Part shown: positions 56,326-64,000 of the stretch, piece after piece | Position numbering within the stretch: the first letter of the stretch is position 1 | Layout: every line of letters starts with the position of its first letter | Assembly: GCF_016907655.1 (NCBI RefSeq) | Contig: NZ_JAFBCL010000001.1 | Location: 1,054,001 to 1,118,000 of the forward strand | Source of the DNA: Saccharothrix algeriensis | Lineage (GTDB): Bacteria; Actinomycetota; Actinomycetes; Mycobacteriales; Pseudonocardiaceae | Direction of reading: 5' to 3' | Length of the DNA stretch: 64,000 bases | Made by a program: the position numbers and the translations under genes | The notes under the pieces: model-generated | Told to the model about the DNA's origin: nothing | Seen by the model: the letters and a program-made list of their open reading frames with translations, nothing else | Databases searched by the model: none

Positions 56326-57627
56326 ATGAAGGTCGAGACGATCGACACCCCGGCCCTGGGCGACCGGAGCTACCTGGTGCACGACGGCGCGGCGGCGCTG
56401 GTGGTCGACCCGCAGCGCGACGTCGACCGCGTGGAGGAGCTGGCCGCCCGGCTGGGCGTGCGCATCACGCACGTGGCCGAGACCCACGTGCACAACGACT
56501 ACCTGACCGGCGGGCTGGAGCTGGCCCGCCGGCACGGGGCCGACTACCTGGTGGCCGCCGCCGAGGACGTCTCCTACCGGCGCCTGCCGGTGCGCCCCGG
56601 CGACGAGTTCCGGGTCGGCGGCATGGCGGTCACCGCGGTCGCCACCCCCGGCCACACCGAGCACCACCTCGCCTACCTCGTCAGCCACGACGGGCGGCAG
56701 GCCGTGTTCTCCGGCGGCAGCCTGCTGTTCGGCTCGGTCGGGCGCACCGACCTGGTCGCGCCGGAGCTGACCGAGCAGCTGACCCGCGCCCAGTACCGCT
56801 CGGCCCGCGCCCTCGCGGGGCACGCCCACCGGGACGCGACCCTGCACCCCACCCACGGCTTCGGCAGCTTCTGCTCGTCCGGCCCGGCGACCGGGGCCGG
56901 GCGGTCCACCATCGGCGAGCAGCTGACGACCAACCACGCCCTGACCGACGGCGACGAGCAGCACTTCGTCGCGACCCTGATCGCCAACCTGACCGAGTAC
57001 CCGTCGTACTACTCGCACATGGCGCCGCTCAACCGCAGCGGCCCCGGCGCGCCCGACCTGTCGGTGCCCGAACCGCTGCGCCCGGACGAGCTGCGCGCGC
57101 GGGTCGATGCCGGGCACTGGGTGGTCGACCTGCGGTCCCGGGTCGCGTTCGCGGCGGGCCACGTGGCGGGCACGGTCAGCGTCGAGTACGGCGACAGCTT
57201 CACCACCTACCTGGGCTGGGTCCTGCCGTGGGGCGAGCCGGTGGTCCTGGTCGGCTCGGCGGACGACGTCCGCGCGGCCATCCGCGACCTGTCCCGGATC
57301 GGCGTCGACCGGCCGGCCGTCGGCGCGGTGGACGGCCTGCCGACCACCGGGTACCGCCGCGTCGGCTGGGACGCGCTGGCCGGGCGCCCCCCGGGGTCGG
57401 TGGTGCTCGACGTCCGGCGGGCCGACGAGCACCGCGCCGGGCGCCTCCCGGGCGCGGTGCACGTCCCGCTGCACGACCTGGTGCGCCGGATCGGGGAGGT
57501 GCCGCCGGGCGAGGTGTGGGTGCACTGCGCCTCCGGCTACCGGGCCGGCATCGCCGCGAGCCTGCTGCACCGCGCCGGCCGGGACGTCGTGCACGTCGAC
57601 GACGACTGGGCGCGTGTCCCGGCATGA
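56326..57627 (+). CDS. Persulfide dioxygenase-rhodanese fusion
   Basis: A 433-residue enzyme. Residues 1 to about 245 are an ETHE1-like metallo-beta-lactamase domain: ETHVHNDYLTGG, TPGHTEHHLAYLV, FSGGSLLFGSVGRTDL and HPTHGFGSFC. Two rhodanese domains follow. The first (about 258-345) lacks the active Cys. The second (about 350-433) has it in WVHCASGYRAGIAASLL. The enzyme oxidises glutathione- or other low-molecular-weight persulfide to sulfite and can transfer sulfane sulfur, detoxifying sulfide. It is coupled by a 4-bp overlap to a TauE-type exporter and preceded by a palindromic operator. Confidence 0.9.
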   Translation: MKVETIDTPALGDRSYLVHDGAAALVVDPQRDVDRVEELAARLGVRITHVAETHVHNDYLTGGLELARRHGADYLVAAAEDVSYRRLPVRPGDEFRVGGMAVTAVATPGHTEHHLAYLVSHDGRQAVFSGGSLLFGSVGRTDLVAPELTEQLTRAQYRSARALAGHAHRDATLHPTHGFGSFCSSGPATGAGRSTIGEQLTTNHALTDGDEQHFVATLIANLTEYPSYYSHMAPLNRSGPGAPDLSVPEPLRPDELRARVDAGHWVVDLRSRVAFAAGHVAGTVSVEYGDSFTTYLGWVLPWGEPVVLVGSADDVRAAIRDLSRIGVDRPAVGAVDGLPTTGYRRVGWDALAGRPPGSVVLDVRRADEHRAGRLPGAVHVPLHDLVRRIGEVPPGEVWVHCASGYRAGIAASLLHRAGRDVVHVDDDWARVPA

Positions 57628-58370
57628 CGGCCCTGGTGCTCGCCCTGGTCGCCGGGGCGGTCGTGGGGCTGTCCCTGGGCTCGCTGGGCGGCGGCGGCAG
57701 CGTGCTGGCCGTGCCGGCGCTGGTCTACCTGCTGGGCTTCAGCCCGCAGCAGGCCACGACCGCGAGCCTGCTGATCGTCGTGGCGACCTCGGCGACCGCG
57801 CTGTTCGCCCACGCCAGGGCGGGCGCGGTGCGCTGGCGGCTGGGCGCGCTGTTCGCGGCGGCCGGCGCGGGCCCGGCCGCCGCGGCCGGGCTGCTCACGC
57901 ACCGGGTGCCGGGCGCGGTGCTGACCGGGGCGTTCGCGGTGGTGGCCGTGGTCGCGGCGGTGCTGGTGCTGCGGCGGCGGGCGCCCGCGGCCGGCGCGAC
58001 GCGGCCGGCGCGCGCGGCGGGGGTCGGGGCCGGGCTCGGCGCGCTGACCGGCTTCCTCGGCGTGGGCGGCGGGTTCCTCGCCGTGCCCGCGCTGGTCGGG
58101 GTGCTGGCCGTGCCCCTGTCGGCGGCGGTGGGCACGGGCCTGCTGGTCACCTCGGTCAACGCGGCGGCGGCGTTCGCCGCGCGGATCGGGACGGTGACGG
58201 CGGTGAACTGGGCGCTGGTGGGGCCGTTCGCCGCGACGGCGCTGCTGGGCGCGTGGGACGGCAGGCGGCTGGCCGCCAGGGTCCGACCCGTTGTCCTCCA
58301 ACGGGTGTTCGCCGCGGCGCTGCTGACCGTGGCGGCGCTCATGGTGGTCGACGCCGTCCTGATCCCCTGA
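57624..58370 (+). CDS. TauE/SafE-family sulfite (anion) exporter
   Basis: A 248-residue membrane protein with eight or so hydrophobic segments and the internal repeat of the family: GLSLGSLGGGGSVLAVPALV and GALTGFLGVGGGFLAVPALV. ATG overlaps the dioxygenase stop (ATGA). Placed after a persulfide dioxygenase, it most likely exports the sulfite produced. Ends close to the convergent TPR gene. Confidence 0.9.
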   Translation: MTALVLALVAGAVVGLSLGSLGGGGSVLAVPALVYLLGFSPQQATTASLLIVVATSATALFAHARAGAVRWRLGALFAAAGAGPAAAAGLLTHRVPGAVLTGAFAVVAVVAAVLVLRRRAPAAGATRPARAAGVGAGLGALTGFLGVGGGFLAVPALVGVLAVPLSAAVGTGLLVTSVNAAAAFAARIGTVTAVNWALVGPFAATALLGAWDGRRLAARVRPVVLQRVFAAALLTVAALMVVDAVLIP

Positions 58371-58391
58371 CCGCGCAACGCCTCCGGCGCG

Positions 58392-59339
58392 TCACCGGCT
58401 CCCGGTGAACGCGGTGAGGCGGGCCGCCAGGTCGCGGGCGTGCGGATCGGCGCCGTGCCGCTCGGCCAGGTGGCGCAGCGGGCGCAGCCGGTCGGTCACG
58501 CGCGTCGAGCCGACCCCCGCCGCCGCCGCGACCGCCCGCTGCCCGATCAGGTCGGCCTGCGCGAAGTCGTTGTCCAGCAGGTGGTTGGTGGCCAGCGCCA
58601 CCAGGGCCAGCGCGCGGCTGCGGGCCATCCCGGCGGAGTAGCCCGCGACGGCGGCGGTCAGCGCCGGGATCGCGGTGGCGGTGTGCGCCGGGTCGACCGT
58701 CCGGGCCAGCTCGGTGTGGACCACGCCGGTCAGGGCGGCCAGGTCGGTCCCGTCGAAGAACCGCGCCCAGCCGGGGGCCGGGTCCGGCGACGACCGCGCG
58801 AAGTCCTCGTGCGCCTGGCGCAGGCGCAGCACGGCCATCCCCCGGTCGCCCAGGCCGGCGTGCGCCCAGGCTTCGTTGGCGCGCAGCATGGCGGTCGCGT
58901 GGTAGGAGCCCGCGCGCCGCGCCGCCACCACGCCCAGGCCGAAGACCTCCAGCGCCGCGCGCCGGTCGCCCCGGTGCAGGCTCAGCCGGCCGGACCGGTA
59001 GTGGATGTTGGCCACCAGGTCCTGGTGACCGGCCTCGTCGGCCAGCCGCAGCGCGCGGCCCCAGTGCCGCTCGGCCGCCTGGTCCAGCCCCGTGTCGAAG
59101 CACGTCCACCCCGCCAGGTTGTGCGCGTCGGCCAGCGCCGCGCGCAGCCGGGCCCGCACCGCGGGCGCCGCCGCCGACCGCAGCAGCTGCCCGTGCCACG
59201 CGGCGGTCACGACCACCGCGTCCCGGCAGGCCGCCCCGCCCCGCCGGTAGTCCAGACCTCGCAGTAGCTCGATTTCGGCTTCCAGCCGCGCCACGTCCGC
59301 CACCCCGATGCGCGCCGGCACGCGCCGCCGTCCCGCCAT
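58392..59339 (-). CDS. TPR-type regulator half lacking the HTH (NsdA-like C-terminal region)
   Basis: A 315-residue helical-repeat protein starting MAGRRRVPARIGVADVARLE. Segments RGGAACRDAVVVTAAWHGQL, HNLAGWTCFDTGLDQAAERH, NIHYRSGRLSLHRGDRRAAL and RSRALALVALATNHLLDNDF match the TPR half of actinomycete HTH-TPR regulators such as NsdA. Those carry an N-terminal XRE domain, absent here. A stand-alone HTH of the matching kind is encoded 0.9 kb away on the opposite strand. ATG is the first start after which similarity begins. Probably a protein- or peptide-responsive regulator. Confidence 0.75.
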   Translation of the reverse strand: MAGRRRVPARIGVADVARLEAEIELLRGLDYRRGGAACRDAVVVTAAWHGQLLRSAAAPAVRARLRAALADAHNLAGWTCFDTGLDQAAERHWGRALRLADEAGHQDLVANIHYRSGRLSLHRGDRRAALEVFGLGVVAARRAGSYHATAMLRANEAWAHAGLGDRGMAVLRLRQAHEDFARSSPDPAPGWARFFDGTDLAALTGVVHTELARTVDPAHTATAIPALTAAVAGYSAGMARSRALALVALATNHLLDNDFAQADLIGQRAVAAAAGVGSTRVTDRLRPLRHLAERHGADPHARDLAARLTAFTGSR

Positions 59340-59560
59340 CGCCGCACCTCGCAGTCGTCTTCGAGCGGTGGCAAGAAGGAAACCCCCGGGCCGGGCGCGG
59401 TGGCGCGGGTGCACCGGCGGTACCACCCCGCCGGACTCCCCCGGCCACGCGGGCACGGCGGTCGCCGGGTGCGACCATTGGTCCCTACCAGAGTGGTGGC
59501 GTGATCACTTCCGATGCGCAACGGCGTGGCTGCGCCCAGCCGGCGCGCGGAGGAGTACTC

Positions 59561-59740
59561 ATGTACCGACAGGCGCAGCGCCCGCGTCGCGGTCGGGAGG
59601 TGCGGAGGACACCGCTGGATCCGCGCGACACCGGGGAACCGGCCGGGGCGGTCGGGCGGTGCGCGCGTGGCGTCCGGGGTGCGAAGCGGGGCGGTGTGCG
59701 GTGTGCGGTGTGGGCCGGTGGGGAGCCGGCGCGGCGGTGA
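59561..59740 (+). CDS. Possible small basic protein (59 aa)
   Basis: ATG preceded by a very good GGAGGAG ribosome binding site at 5-bp spacing. Reads MYRQAQRPRRGREVRRTPLD and ends GGEPARR, strongly basic, with two Cys. Ends 16 bp before the SnoaL-like gene. No family recognised; the reading frame is short enough to be chance despite the strong ribosome binding site. Confidence 0.35.
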   Translation: MYRQAQRPRRGREVRRTPLDPRDTGEPAGAVGRCARGVRGAKRGGVRCAVWAGGEPARR

Positions 59741-59756
59741 CGGTCGTGGACGGCGC

Positions 59757-60185
59757 ATGACGCGTCCCCGCGCCGACGTCACGATGGTGGTCGAGAAGCT
59801 GGTGGCCCGGTGGGCCGCGAAGGACACGGCCGGGCTCAGCAGGCTGTTCTCCACCGGTGTCCGGTGGTGGACCGCCCCGGTGCCGGGCGCGCCGTGGCCG
59901 GCGGAGGTGCGCAACCCGCGCGAGGTGGAATCGTTCTTCCTGGCGTTCCGGGCGGTCCTGGAGCTGACCGGGATCACCACGCGGGGCCTGGTGGTGGACG
60001 GGCCGGACGCGGTGCTCACCGGGCGGCTGCACGCCAGGGTGCAGGCCACCGGCGCGGCGCTGTCCTACGACTTCGCGGTGGCGGTCACCGTCCACGGCGG
60101 ACTGGTCAGCGAGTTCCGCATGTATGCGGACACGCTCGCCATTGCACGTGCACTCACACAGGATGTTCCGCCGGTATCACCGTGA
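59757..60185 (+). CDS. SnoaL/NTF2-like fold protein
   Basis: A 142-residue protein of the NTF2-like superfamily: VVEKLVARWAAKDTAGLSRL at the start, VRWWTAPVPGAPWPAEVRNP, ESFFLAFRAVLELTGITTRG and a beta-rich end LVSEFRMYADTLAIARAL. Members are cyclases, isomerases or ligand-binding proteins. No catalytic residues were identified. ATG chosen by fold start. It precedes a stand-alone HTH gene in the same direction. Confidence 0.7.
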   Translation: MTRPRADVTMVVEKLVARWAAKDTAGLSRLFSTGVRWWTAPVPGAPWPAEVRNPREVESFFLAFRAVLELTGITTRGLVVDGPDAVLTGRLHARVQATGAALSYDFAVAVTVHGGLVSEFRMYADTLAIARALTQDVPPVSP

Positions 60186-60259
60186 TGCTTTCCCGACGGG
60201 TCGGCACGCGCTGGAAGAATGGCGGGCATCCCGTGGGAGACAGCAGAAAGGGCGTCGCC

Positions 60260-60520
60260 GTGCCGCAATCGGGACCGATCAGCGAAATCCTCGCCCAGCT
60301 CAGGCGCGGTCGCGGGCTGACCCAGGACGACCTGGCCGCGCGGCTGCACGCCGCGTCCGGCAACACCAGCGTGACCAGGGAGGAGGTGTCCCGGTGGGAG
60401 CGCGGCAAGCGCATCCCCGGCCCGTACTGGCGCGGCTGGCTGGGCCAGGTCCTGGACACCCCGCAGCACGAATTGGAGCGCGCCGCCGCAATCGAGCGCG
60501 CCGCCCGCCGACGGCATTGA
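60260..60520 (+). CDS. Stand-alone XRE helix-turn-helix protein (86 aa)
   Basis: GPISEILAQLRRGRGLTQDD, LAARLHAASGNTSVTREEVS and RWERGKRIPGPYWRGWLGQV form the XRE domain that normally begins NsdA-like HTH-TPR regulators; the protein ends right after the domain (ERAAAIERAARRRH). GTG chosen after GAAAGGG; an ATG at 60185 overlapping the SnoaL stop is in frame. It may pair with the separate TPR protein encoded on the other strand nearby, or be its detached DNA-binding half. Confidence 0.75.
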   Translation: MPQSGPISEILAQLRRGRGLTQDDLAARLHAASGNTSVTREEVSRWERGKRIPGPYWRGWLGQVLDTPQHELERAAAIERAARRRH

Positions 60521-60635
60521 CCGGCGCATTCGACGGCCTTTGCGACCACCGCATTGCCCGCGCCGGGCGCCGGCGCGCCCGACCAGCCCGCAATGAGCGT
60601 GCACATCCACCCACCGCCGGCGCGCCGCGCGCGGA

Positions 60636-61430
60636 TCACCCCCGGCCCCCTCCGGGACCCGCCTCCCCGTCCGGTTCCGGGCCCGCGTCCGGTTCCGCGG
60701 TCGGGTCGGCGTGGAACGACAACCGGTGCGCCAGCACGTCGGCCGCCACGTCGGCGAGCCGCCGCCCCGTGCGGTAGGCGTGCGCGCGCAGCCGGACGAA
60801 CGCGGTGGCCCGGTCGCTGCGCAGCTGCGCGGACAGCGCGCCGGTGGCCCGGTGCACCGCCGCCCACCGCGCCTGCACCGCCTCCGCGAACGGGTCCGCG
60901 CCCGCCGGCAGCGGTTCCGCCCGCAGCAGCGACAACATCGCCGCGTCCGCCAGCAGCAGGCCGTCCACCACCTCGTCGCGGCTGGGCGTGCCGGGCTCCG
61001 GGCGCAGCACCTCCAGGCACCCCACCACGATCGCGCCCATCACCAAGGGGAACGCGAAGATCCCCGCGATTCCACGCGCCAGCGCATAGGGGGCGAGCAC
61101 CGGCCACCGCGCCGCCCCGCCGCGCGCCAGGTCGTCGGCCAGCACCGGGTGCTCGTCGCGCAGGCAGTCCAGCGCGGGCCCCTCGCCGAAGGTGATCTCG
61201 GCTTCGCTCGACCAGTCCCCCAGCGGCCCGGTGACGCTCACCGGCTCGCACCGGTTGCCGTCGACCAGTTGGTACACCACGGTCTCGCGCGCGCCGAGCA
61301 CCGCCGCGGCGGTCAGCCCGACGTGGCGCACGCCCACCGGGACGCCCTCGTCGGAGGCGAGGCGGCGGATGCGGCTCCACAGCCGGGCGCGGCGCTCCTC
61401 GTCCGGTGGTCGGCTCTCCACCCCCGCCAT
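60636..61430 (-). CDS. GAF-ANTAR domain protein
   Basis: A 264-residue protein. The GAF sensor domain (about 30-170, VYQLVDGNRCEPVSVTGPLG, EITFGEGPALDCLRDEHPVL, AGIFAFPLVMGAIVVGCLEV) precedes an ANTAR-like RNA-binding helix bundle (about 195-245, ARWAAVHRATGALSAQLRSD, ATAFVRLRAHAYRTGRRLAD). ANTAR proteins bind twin hairpins in nascent RNA to prevent termination. Its targets are unknown. A Gly/Pro/Asp-rich tail ends the protein. Divergent from a ScbR-like gene. Confidence 0.82.
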   Translation of the reverse strand: MAGVESRPPDEERRARLWSRIRRLASDEGVPVGVRHVGLTAAAVLGARETVVYQLVDGNRCEPVSVTGPLGDWSSEAEITFGEGPALDCLRDEHPVLADDLARGGAARWPVLAPYALARGIAGIFAFPLVMGAIVVGCLEVLRPEPGTPSRDEVVDGLLLADAAMLSLLRAEPLPAGADPFAEAVQARWAAVHRATGALSAQLRSDRATAFVRLRAHAYRTGRRLADVAADVLAHRLSFHADPTAEPDAGPEPDGEAGPGGGRG

Positions 61431-61482
61431 GCTCGCAGACCGCGCTTGTGCCGCGCCTGCCCGGCCGAGGACAATCGAGGCG

Positions 61483-62082
61483 GTGTCGACAACCAGGGAC
61501 GGCCTGCTGACGGCGGCTGCCGCCGCGTTCGACCGGGACGGCTACGCGCGCGCGACCATCGACGACGTGTGCGACCGCGCCGGGGTGACGAAAGGCGCGC
61601 TGTACGGCCACTTCAGCTCGAAGAAGGCGCTCGCGCTGGCGCTGCTGGACCGCCAGGCGCAGGAGTGGGCGCGCACCAGGGAACGCCTGCAACGCCTGCA
61701 CCGCAGCCCCCTGCAGGTGCTGGTGGACCTGGGCTACGCGGTCAACCGGGACCGGGTGGTGGTGCAGCGGCTGCTGTTCCAGGCGCCGATCTGCGACGAC
61801 GTGGCGGACCGCCAGATCGCGCGGTGGACCTCGGCCGTGCTCGACCTGCTGCGCGCCGCCGACCGGCGCGGCGAGCTGCGGGCCGGGCTGGACCTGCCCG
61901 CGTGCGCGGACGCCGTGGTCTCCGCGCTGGTCGGCGTGCACCTGATGTCCATGGCGGTGGACGACCCGGAAGGCGTGGCGCGGCAGTTGGCGCGGGTGTG
62001 GCGGAGCTGGCTGCCGGCGCTGGCGCGGCCGGAGGTCTGCGCGACCCTGCGGGTGGAGGCGCCGCGCCGGCTGCCCGGCTGA
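61483..62082 (+). CDS. ScbR-like TetR-family regulator (gamma-butyrolactone receptor type)
   Basis: A 199-residue TetR protein. HTH: LTAAAAAFDRDGYARATIDD and VCDRAGVTKGALYGHFSSKK, closely matching gamma-butyrolactone receptors and their pseudo-receptors. The C-terminal ligand domain includes VNRDRVVVQRLLFQAPICDD. Such regulators control secondary metabolism. GTG is the likely start, 52 bp from the divergent ANTAR gene. No butyrolactone synthase gene (afsA/scbA) was seen. Confidence 0.85.
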   Translation: MSTTRDGLLTAAAAAFDRDGYARATIDDVCDRAGVTKGALYGHFSSKKALALALLDRQAQEWARTRERLQRLHRSPLQVLVDLGYAVNRDRVVVQRLLFQAPICDDVADRQIARWTSAVLDLLRAADRRGELRAGLDLPACADAVVSALVGVHLMSMAVDDPEGVARQLARVWRSWLPALARPEVCATLRVEAPRRLPG

Positions 62083-62181
62083 ACCGGCGCGTCCCGAATC
62101 ACCCCGACGTGGAATCACCGCCGCGGCGCGGGACCCGGTTGCCCGGTGGCGTGGAATCGTTGCGGCGGAAGGGCATCGCGG

Positions 62182-62850
62182 TCACGCGTTGAGGACGGCC
62201 CACATCAGCGTGCCGTCGGACCACGTCGTCGACCACCCGCAGCGGTTGGCGCCCATCGCCGCGTAGCGCAGGTCGAGCGGGTCGCAGGGCACGAGGGCGT
62301 CCTCGCTCGCGCCGACCACGAGCCGGCCGCGCCACCACTCGAACACCACGGTCGGGCGGATGCCGCGGGCCGCCAGGCCCACCAGCCCGTCGGCGATGTC
62401 GGCCGCCTCGTCGGAGATCCCGGTCAGCTTCCACACCCGGCACGTCTGCTCCGCCAGCAGGCGCGCGAAGCCGCAACTGCCCCGCAGCGGCAGCGGCGCC
62501 CGCACCACCCAGCGCGTCGGGGGCGCGCCCACCGCGGCCAGCGCGTCCTGCACGGTCGCGTAGCTGGGCAGCGACCAGTCCACCGGGTGCGGGGGCGCGG
62601 CCAGCAGGATCGGCACGCCCGGCCAGTCCGCCACCTGCGTCCACACCCCGTGGAACACCGAGGCCGCCGTGTCCCGGTCGACGGTCAGGTCGCTCAGGTC
62701 CACCACGACGGCCGTCGGCTGGGCCAGCACGGTCTTCAGCAGCACATCGCGCATCCGGGTGTAGGTCGACGGCACGAGCGCTCCGAGCGGTGACAGGACC
62801 GCGACGCCGTCCTCCCCCGACAGCTCTACGCGGAGTAATCCTTCACGCAT
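62182..62850 (-). CDS. STAS-domain protein (anti-anti-sigma-like)
   Basis: A 222-residue protein. An N-terminal STAS domain (VELSGEDGVAVLSPLGALVP, VVVDLSDLTVDRDTAASVFH) is followed by an additional domain with AEQTCRVWKLTGISDEAADI and VFEWWRGRLVVGASEDALVP that resembles the ATPase (anti-sigma) fold but lacks its nucleotide motifs. It probably acts in partner-switching control of a sigma factor. Divergent from a ScbR-like gene. Confidence 0.7.
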   Translation of the reverse strand: MREGLLRVELSGEDGVAVLSPLGALVPSTYTRMRDVLLKTVLAQPTAVVVDLSDLTVDRDTAASVFHGVWTQVADWPGVPILLAAPPHPVDWSLPSYATVQDALAAVGAPPTRWVVRAPLPLRGSCGFARLLAEQTCRVWKLTGISDEAADIADGLVGLAARGIRPTVVFEWWRGRLVVGASEDALVPCDPLDLRYAAMGANRCGWSTTWSDGTLMWAVLNA

Positions 62851-62945
62851 CAGGAGTCCCGTTGATATCGGCGTGTTGACCGGATTCTGGCCGGCTCCCT
62901 ACCCTGGGTGACCACCTTTGCGCAGTCCGTCGAGATGAGGGCTCT

Positions 62946-63569
62946 TTGAACGACCTGGCACAGGGCGCCCGCACCAGGGCCGGGCTCGTCGCGGCGAGCA
63001 TCGAGCTGTTCGACCGGGACGGGTACGAGGGCACCTCGCTCGACGCCGTGTGCCGCGCCATCTCGGTCACCAAAGGCGCGCTGTACCGCCACTTCCCCTC
63101 CAAGCAAGCCCTGGCGGTGGCCGTCGTGGAGGAGCACTTCCGGCGCTGGCACGAGGTGCGCGCCGAGGTGGAGGGCTCCGGCGCGGGGCCGTTGCAGACG
63201 CTGATCGACCTGACGCACCGGATGGGCGCCCTCACCCGCACCGACCGCACCGTCCGGGTCGGCGTCCGGCTGCTGTTCACCAGCGAGCTGTTCGAACTGC
63301 TGGCGGGCGTGCACTTCGTCAGCCTGGTGGCCATGGTGCGGGACCTGCTCGGCCAGGCGGTCGCGGCGGGCGAGGTCCGGCCCGGCCTGGACACGCGCGA
63401 GGAGGCCGACGGGATCGCCGCCGCCGTCATCGGCGCGCAGGCGATGAGCGTGATCACCGACCGGGGCGACCCGGAGGCCCGGCTGACCACGACGTGGCAG
63501 CACCGCCTGGAGCACCTCGTCGCCCCGGAGCACCGGGTGCGCCTGCGCACCTCGGCGCTGGCCCGCTGA
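62946..63569 (+). CDS. Second ScbR-like TetR-family regulator
   Basis: A 207-residue TetR protein: LVAASIELFDRDGYEGTSLD and VCRAISVTKGALYRHFPSKQ form the HTH. The ligand domain has VGVRLLFTSELFELLAGVHF, resembling gamma-butyrolactone receptor-like proteins. It shares DRDGY and VTKGALY with the regulator 0.9 kb upstream, so the two are paralogues. TTG start after GATGAGGG; no ATG or GTG is better placed. Confidence 0.82.
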   Translation: MNDLAQGARTRAGLVAASIELFDRDGYEGTSLDAVCRAISVTKGALYRHFPSKQALAVAVVEEHFRRWHEVRAEVEGSGAGPLQTLIDLTHRMGALTRTDRTVRVGVRLLFTSELFELLAGVHFVSLVAMVRDLLGQAVAAGEVRPGLDTREEADGIAAAVIGAQAMSVITDRGDPEARLTTTWQHRLEHLVAPEHRVRLRTSALAR

Positions 63570-64000
63570 CCGCCGCGCGCGCGGCACGACCCGACCACCG
63601 GGCGGCCGGCCCACGCGCGTCCCCCCGGCACGCGGCCCGCGCCCCTCGGCCCACCAGCAGACCCGCCAGCCAGCACGCTCCGAACTTGCCCGCGATGCCC
63701 ACCGCGACGCAAGCCTCCGCCAGGGCGAGCCCGGGTGGTGGGACCATCGGTCCGTTCCCCTGATGGGCGCGCAGTGGCGGAAACCCGCGCACCGGACGCC
63801 CCGACGCCGCCTACCCTGCGCGCATCACCACCCGATCGGCTCCCGCCGGACGGGGGAAGCAGCCATCCGCCGCCTCGTGGAGGGGCGCGCCCGACGGGAC
63901 GCGCTCCCACCGCTTGCACCGGACCGCCGATGACCGACCGCACGAGGCGCGGACATCCCTGCGAGGTCGTCGGTGCCGGCTTGCGCGGCACGGTCGACAG
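63570..64000. other. Right-hand end: no confident gene
   Basis: 430 bp after the TetR gene. A frame opens at 63929 with ATG (MTDRTRRGHPCEVVGAGLRG) and runs off the window; it may be the start of a gene, but no ribosome binding site supports it. Nothing else was recognised. Confidence 0.4.

Noticed and set aside
54481..57594. Long antisense frame opposite the sugar-kinase, GntR and persulfide dioxygenase genes
   Set aside because: Same cause. It crosses several well-supported genes on both strands and shows no domain.
63454..63792. Minus-strand frame with a hydrophobic segment at the right end
   Set aside because: It overlaps the end of the TetR gene, has no ribosome binding site, and degenerates into Gly/Pro/Ala-rich sequence.

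Overview
The window is very GC-rich chromosomal DNA with tightly packed genes, many GTG and TTG starts, and frequent 4-bp ATGA/GTGA overlaps. The gene families (Scr1/DUF397 regulator pair, ScbR-like TetR regulators, MbtH, Imm1-type immunity protein, TipAS-type MerR regulator, IdeR/DmdR1-type iron boxes) point to a filamentous actinomycete, most likely Pseudonocardiales (Saccharothrix/Actinosynnema/Lentzea-like). The placement is inferred from gene content, not measured. No rRNA or tRNA gene, CRISPR array, transposase or prophage gene was seen.

Layout. 0-6.5 kb: end of a secreted hydrolase gene, a MerR/TipAS regulator with a textbook 19-bp-spacer promoter, repeat element copy 1, an XRE regulator, a secreted M23 peptidase, a small frameshifted gene remnant, a Sir2 deacetylase and a secreted Cu/Zn-SOD-like protein. 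6.9-10.5 kb: molybdate operon (TOBE regulator, modA, modB, modC, hydrolase), almost every junction overlapping. 10.7-14.5 kb: M6 metalloprotease, lipoprotein, polysaccharide deacetylase. 14.5-16.2 kb: a long gene-poor stretch with repeat element copy 2. 16.3-25.4 kb: SGNH hydrolase, HTH regulator, M20 and S9 peptidases, animal-type haem peroxidase, and an MFS exporter with a C-terminal MarR-like domain.

25.4-27.2 kb is a rearranged island. A DddA-type deaminase toxin gene and its Imm1 immunity gene lie between a duplicated DUF397 fragment and a duplicated, internally deleted piece of the MFS gene. 27.5-30.6 kb: Gly-rich beta-helix exoprotein and the Scr1/DUF397 locus. 30.6-33.7 kb: a partial catecholate-siderophore locus (dhbC, dhbA, siderophore-interacting protein, mbtH) under two iron boxes. 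33.9-36.5 kb: cobalamin riboswitch and metE. 36.6-39.2 kb: a trypsin-like protease/NUC1 nuclease fusion and repeat element copy 3. 39.4-51.7 kb: PhoD phosphatase with a coupled repeat exoprotein, LysE/LysG, two membrane-anchored beta-propeller proteins, a saccharopine-reductase-like enzyme, and a phosphoesterase/MFS/TolB set. 51.7-55.3 kb: DeoR-controlled sugar operon (ROK kinase, class II aldolase, PfkB kinase). 55.5-58.4 kb: a GntR/UTRA regulator and a persulfide dioxygenase-rhodanese/TauE operon sharing a palindromic operator. 58.4-64 kb: a dense set of regulators (TPR protein, stand-alone HTH, ANTAR, STAS, two ScbR-like TetR).

The most unusual feature is a roughly 412-426 bp dispersed element present three times. 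Each copy holds two large two-tier hairpins. The stem sequences differ between copies, but both arms change together so pairing is kept. The apical loops of the two hairpins are complementary to each other, and two copies are preceded by 31-bp tandem repeats. It encodes no convincing protein. It could be a structured RNA, a MITE-like element or a chromosome-structure element.
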